8,027 bases of DNA from contig JAHIKF010000275.1 of the NCBI GenBank assembly GCA_018897875.1, positions 1 through 8,027 of the forward strand, given 5' to 3'. The notes beneath the pieces were generated by a model. That model was not told where the DNA came from and searched no databases. It was given only the letters and a program-made list of their open reading frames with translations. Position numbers and translations under genes: made by a program. The stretch comes from Pseudomonadota bacterium (lineage in GTDB: Bacteria > Desulfobacterota > Desulfobaccia > Desulfobaccales > 0-14-0-80-60-11). Position 1 is the first letter of the stretch. Every line of letters begins with the position of its first letter. This document shows positions 5,605 through 8,027 of this stretch, one piece after another.

Positions 5605-7302
5605 TTATTTTCCCTCATATATCGATAAAATACAATCCTTATGCGAGGCCACCGTACGGAAATTTCCCGGCAGCCCCTCGGCAAGCCAGGGGAGATCGCG
5701 AACCTTCAGGAAAAAGAAGGTCACCGGAGTCGCGGCGGTGAAGGCCGGCAAGGCCTCCTTATCAGCCAGACGCAAACCTTTCTCCGGCGCCAGGCGCTGG
5801 CCGAAATCCAGCTCCGTCCGGCAGCCCAAAAGATGAAAAATGTGGCCGCTGTAAAAGCTCAGCCCCTGAGAATAGATATGCACCCCCACTAGCGCGGCCC
5901 CGGGCTGCCAGCGGGATTTGAGGGCCAGCCCCATATCCTTAAACGATCTTCCCAGGCTTACCTGGTCGATGCCCCGGGGCACCAGGGCCGAGAGCAGCAG
6001 CGCCCCCAGCAACAGCGCCCCGAGGTGCCGGAAGATGAGGGCGGCCAAAGGGGTCAGGGCCCAAACCAAAGAGACCGCCAGGAGGTAGGGAAATGAGAAG
6101 TTGGACCGGGCCAGGGCCTTAACCAGGAGCGCCGGGGGCCAAAGACTGAGCCCCACCAGCCCCACGCCCGTAACACCCCAAACCAGCAGGCTGGTCTTGA
6201 GAAAGCGGCTGTTGAAGAACATCCGGCCGACCCCGGTGAGCCGGGCCAGGCCGTGTCCCACCAGCAGCGCCAGAGGTAAGAGCGCCGGCAGGATGTAGGG
6301 CGCCAGCTTCCCCCGGGACAGGGAGAAAAAGACCACGATCACGGCCGCCCAGATCACCAGGAACCGGTAGTCCGGGTCCCGCCAGCGGCCCGCGGCCGTT
6401 AGCGTCCAGGGGAGGAGCCAGGTCCAGGGCAGCAGCAGCCCCAGGAGCACCGGGACATAGTACCAAAGAGGCTCGGGGTGGATGGCCGGGGTCAGAAACC
6501 GGCCCAGGTGCTGTTCGAGGACGAAGAACCGGAAAAATTCCGGGTAGCGCCACTGCACGTAAACAAACCACGGCAAGGTGATGACCGCCAGGAGCACCCA
6601 GCCCCGGATTTGGATGAGGGACCGGCCGGACCGGCGGTTCACTGCCACCCAGATGACCCAGACCAGTCCCGCCAGCACCAGCGCCACTGGTCCCTTGGTG
6701 AGGACCGCCAGGGCCAGGGCGAGGTAAGCCCAGGGCCACAGCCGGTTTTGGCCCCGGCTCAGGGCCAGGTAACCCAGGCCGATCCCCAGGTTAAGGCACA
6801 GGGCGAACGTCATGTCCAGGGTGAGGATGCGGCCCAGGGCCACGTAACCGGCGGCGCTCGCCAGCACCAGGGCGCCCAGCACCCCCGGCCCCGGCCCCCA
6901 GAAGGCCCGGCCCAGCCCGTAGGCCAGCAACACCCCGCCCAGGGCGCTCACCGCCGACGGCAGGCGGGCCGCCAGTTCGGTGAAACCGCACACCTTGAAG
7001 CTGAGGGCCGTGAGCCAGTAGACCAGGGGCGGTTTTTCTAAGTAGGGCAGCAGGTTGAGGTGGGGGATGCCCCAATCCCGCAAGACGAAAAACTCCCGGG
7101 CGATCTCGGCGTAGCGGCCCTCGTCCGGGTCTATCAACCCCGGAGCCCCCAGCCGGTAAAAGAAGAGCACCAACCCGGCAACCATCAGTATCAGAACCAA
7201 AGACCAGTCCCTCGGTTTAGAGGCGGCAGCGGGCGACTGAGGGGAGATGGGTGGCATCATTCTTAACCGGATAGGAAAAATCTTATTTTGTAGTTTACTC
7301 AC
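5605..7302 (-). CDS. ArnT-like polyprenyl-phosphate sugar:lipid glycosyltransferase (PMT/GT83 superfamily)
   Basis: This integral inner-membrane GT-C glycosyltransferase would move a sugar from a polyprenyl-phosphate carrier to an acceptor on the periplasmic side, as ArnT does with aminoarabinose and lipid A. It has 565 residues, close to ArnT's length of about 550. The first periplasmic loop carries the acidic signature LIDPDEGRYAEIARE (D58, D60, E61 region), followed by YLEKPPLVYWL (87-97) with the conserved Lys-Pro-Pro. Further on are LTKGP (201-205), EQHLGRF, FFSLSRGKLAPYILP (about 345-359) and roughly a dozen hydrophobic helices; a soluble C-terminal part (about 465-565) is periplasmic by analogy. 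The start is uncertain: GTG 7302 gives the longest frame, while ATG 7260 (MMPPIS) or the adjacent ATG is equally plausible, and none has a good ribosome binding site. It is the first gene of the minus-strand block. The donor sugar and acceptor are unknown; transfer to lipid A or a protein is possible. Confidence 0.88.
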   Translation of the reverse strand: MSKLQNKIFPIRLRMMPPISPQSPAAASKPRDWSLVLILMVAGLVLFFYRLGAPGLIDPDEGRYAEIAREFFVLRDWGIPHLNLLPYLEKPPLVYWLTALSFKVCGFTELAARLPSAVSALGGVLLAYGLGRAFWGPGPGVLGALVLASAAGYVALGRILTLDMTFALCLNLGIGLGYLALSRGQNRLWPWAYLALALAVLTKGPVALVLAGLVWVIWVAVNRRSGRSLIQIRGWVLLAVITLPWFVYVQWRYPEFFRFFVLEQHLGRFLTPAIHPEPLWYYVPVLLGLLLPWTWLLPWTLTAAGRWRDPDYRFLVIWAAVIVVFFSLSRGKLAPYILPALLPLALLVGHGLARLTGVGRMFFNSRFLKTSLLVWGVTGVGLVGLSLWPPALLVKALARSNFSFPYLLAVSLVWALTPLAALIFRHLGALLLGALLLSALVPRGIDQVSLGRSFKDMGLALKSRWQPGAALVGVHIYSQGLSFYSGHIFHLLGCRTELDFGQRLAPEKGLRLADKEALPAFTAATPVTFFFLKVRDLPWLAEGLPGNFRTVASHKDCILSIYEGK

Positions 7303-7911
7303 AAATCATGGGTTAGCAATCTATAATTCCAGATATAAAGCGGCCATCGGCGGAGACTGAGCCATCGACCCAGGTAGGCCCTCGCAAGCTTTCCCTGCCA
7401 TACCACCGGGCGTACGGGTCCGTACCAGGCGGATCGGTAAGGTTGAGCCATCAAACGGGTGCCGACAAGTAAACTCCCGGACGATGCCGGGCTTTGGCGC
7501 CCTTCCGCGGTTAAGGATGCTGCAGTTCCAACACTGCCGGGCCTCGGGGCTTTACCCCTACCCGGCGACGCTCCCTCTCGAGTGCCATGCACCGACTTCT
7601 GGAGCCCGGACTTTTTTTTGGTTCCCTGTCCAAAAAATATAAAATTGACTCAAGAAACTTTGAAATTAGATTGACTTGATTCAACTTTTATGGAAAGATT
7701 TCTGAAGTAAATTACCCCAGCCAAGGTGGTTCTGGACCAGGGGGATTACCTTGCTGCGTTGCCAATAAAACATCTGTTTAACTTGAACCCTGATCCGGAT
7801 TAATTCGAACTGGTTAAATAACTGTCATGCAATGCCTAATAAACAACCGGCAAATGGAATAAAGCATTATCAATTATGAAATATATGGGTACTTGATCAC
7901 AGGGTTAAAAA
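7303..7911. other. Gene-free region: structured GC-rich half, then AT-rich half
   Basis: No convincing protein gene lies here; the two small frames across it (minus 7299-7592, plus 7459-7674) have no domain and overlap strong hairpins. From about 7340 to 7615 the DNA is GC-rich with several hairpins on the minus strand (next entry). From about 7616 to 7911 it is clearly AT-rich, including an 8-T run at 7612-7619, with no repeats of note. The base change is sharp and unlike the flanking genes, which suggests pieces of different origin. It also contains the upstream region of the ArnT-like gene, where I see no confident promoter. Confidence 0.6.
7340..7615 (-). ncRNA. Structured RNA remnant, possibly a group II intron 3' part (domain V-like hairpin)
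   Basis: On the minus strand, 7432-7403 folds as CCGCC-T-GGTACG, loop GACC, CGTAC, a two-base GC bulge, then C-C-CGGTGG. That is a long hairpin with one mismatch and a 2-base bulge on the 3' side, the shape of intron domain V, with CGC in the place of the catalytic triad (CGC is known in class C introns). It is followed by GGTATGGCAGGG, like the joining segment after domain V, and by CCTACCTGGGTCGAT, which recalls intron 3' ends. Upstream are more stems: CCGGG..GGGGT/GCCCC..CCCGG (about 7552-7524) and CCCGG/CCGGG (about 7490-7475). No reverse transcriptase is present and the tetraloop is not GNRA, so it would be a decayed or ORF-less copy. Other structured RNAs are possible. Confidence 0.35.
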
Positions 7912-8027
7912 TTAGGCTTGTGAGATCCAGGCGATATCTGGTTGGAGCCCCTTGAAGTAACAGGTCATCGCCTCCACTAGGACCGGAAAGGTCTGACGGC
8001 CCCGCACGCGACAGGTTTGGCGCAAAG
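7912..8027 (-). CDS. C-terminal tail of a probable transposase (runs off right edge)
   Basis: The minus strand is open from the edge for 37 codons to TAA at 7914-7912. The residues read LRQTCRVRGRQTFPVLVE, then AMTCYFKG and PDIAWISQA. A short helix with R-x-x-C/R...G...F/L-x-V-L-V-E-A followed by a basic/aromatic stretch resembles the C-terminal end of IS66-type and related DDE transposases. This rests on memory of the family and on few residues. No terminal inverted repeat can be seen in the AT-rich DNA after the stop. The gene may be intact beyond the window or may itself be a fragment. Confidence 0.4.
   Translation of the reverse strand, partial: LRQTCRVRGRQTFPVLVEAMTCYFKGLQPDIAWISQA

Noticed and set aside
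6478..7041. Plus-strand open frame antisense to the ArnT-like gene
   Set aside because: Low-complexity Gln/Gly/Pro translation lying wholly inside a strongly supported membrane glycosyltransferase.
7299..7674. Small frames on both strands (minus 7299-7592, plus 7459-7674)
   Set aside because: They cover strong hairpins and show no protein domain; the segment looks like structured RNA rather than coding DNA.
7645..7690. TTGACT-type promoter boxes in the AT-rich region
   Set aside because: No well-spaced -10 box partner and no gene downstream on that strand within the window.
1..8027. CRISPR array or tRNA gene
   Set aside because: I saw no regularly spaced repeat-spacer pattern and no tRNA-like cloverleaf while reading both strands.

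Overview
The window looks like part of a Gram-negative chromosome, GC-rich in its genes. An LptF-type lipopolysaccharide exporter, an ArnT-like lipid-linked sugar transferase and a nucleotide-sugar epimerase point to an outer-membrane glycolipid producer. The style of the proteins (HD-GYP protein with PAS, alanine/proline-rich membrane proteins with Asp/Gly repeats) resembles Desulfobacterota such as Desulfobacca relatives, but that placement is inference.

Layout, left to right. (1) Positions 2-940, plus strand: the 3' part of a PAS plus HD-GYP protein with all visible catalytic motifs, probably a cyclic-di-GMP phosphodiesterase. (2) 1106-2350, plus: a 414-residue unrecognised membrane protein. 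It has the same kind of Asp/Gly-rich beta repeat on both sides of one membrane helix, and a Cys/His module at the C-terminus like those seen in Ada and some nucleases. (3) 2430-2819, plus: a small two-helix membrane protein of unknown function. (4) 2820-3082: gene-free DNA with a REP-like palindrome, spaced GTTCAA repeats and a likely terminator for the minus-strand genes.

(5) 3083-7302, minus strand: an envelope-glycan block. Transcription order is ArnT-like glycosyltransferase, LptF permease, NAD-dependent epimerase/dehydratase, then a frameshifted C-terminal scrap of a nucleotide-sugar dehydrogenase. The genes would make and modify nucleotide sugars, move a sugar onto a lipid at the inner membrane, and export LPS. 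LptG, the usual partner of LptF, is not in the window. The epimerase probably starts at a rare ATT codon.

(6) 7303-8027: a stretch without a complete gene. It has a GC-rich, hairpin-rich part whose minus strand contains a group II intron domain V-like hairpin, then about 290 bases of AT-rich DNA, then the last 37 codons of a probable transposase running in from the right edge. This end looks like a mobile-element graveyard next to the glycan block.

No complete new defence or mobile system is visible. The least ordinary items are the two-sided repeat protein at 1106-2350 and the structured RNA-like remnant at 7340-7615.
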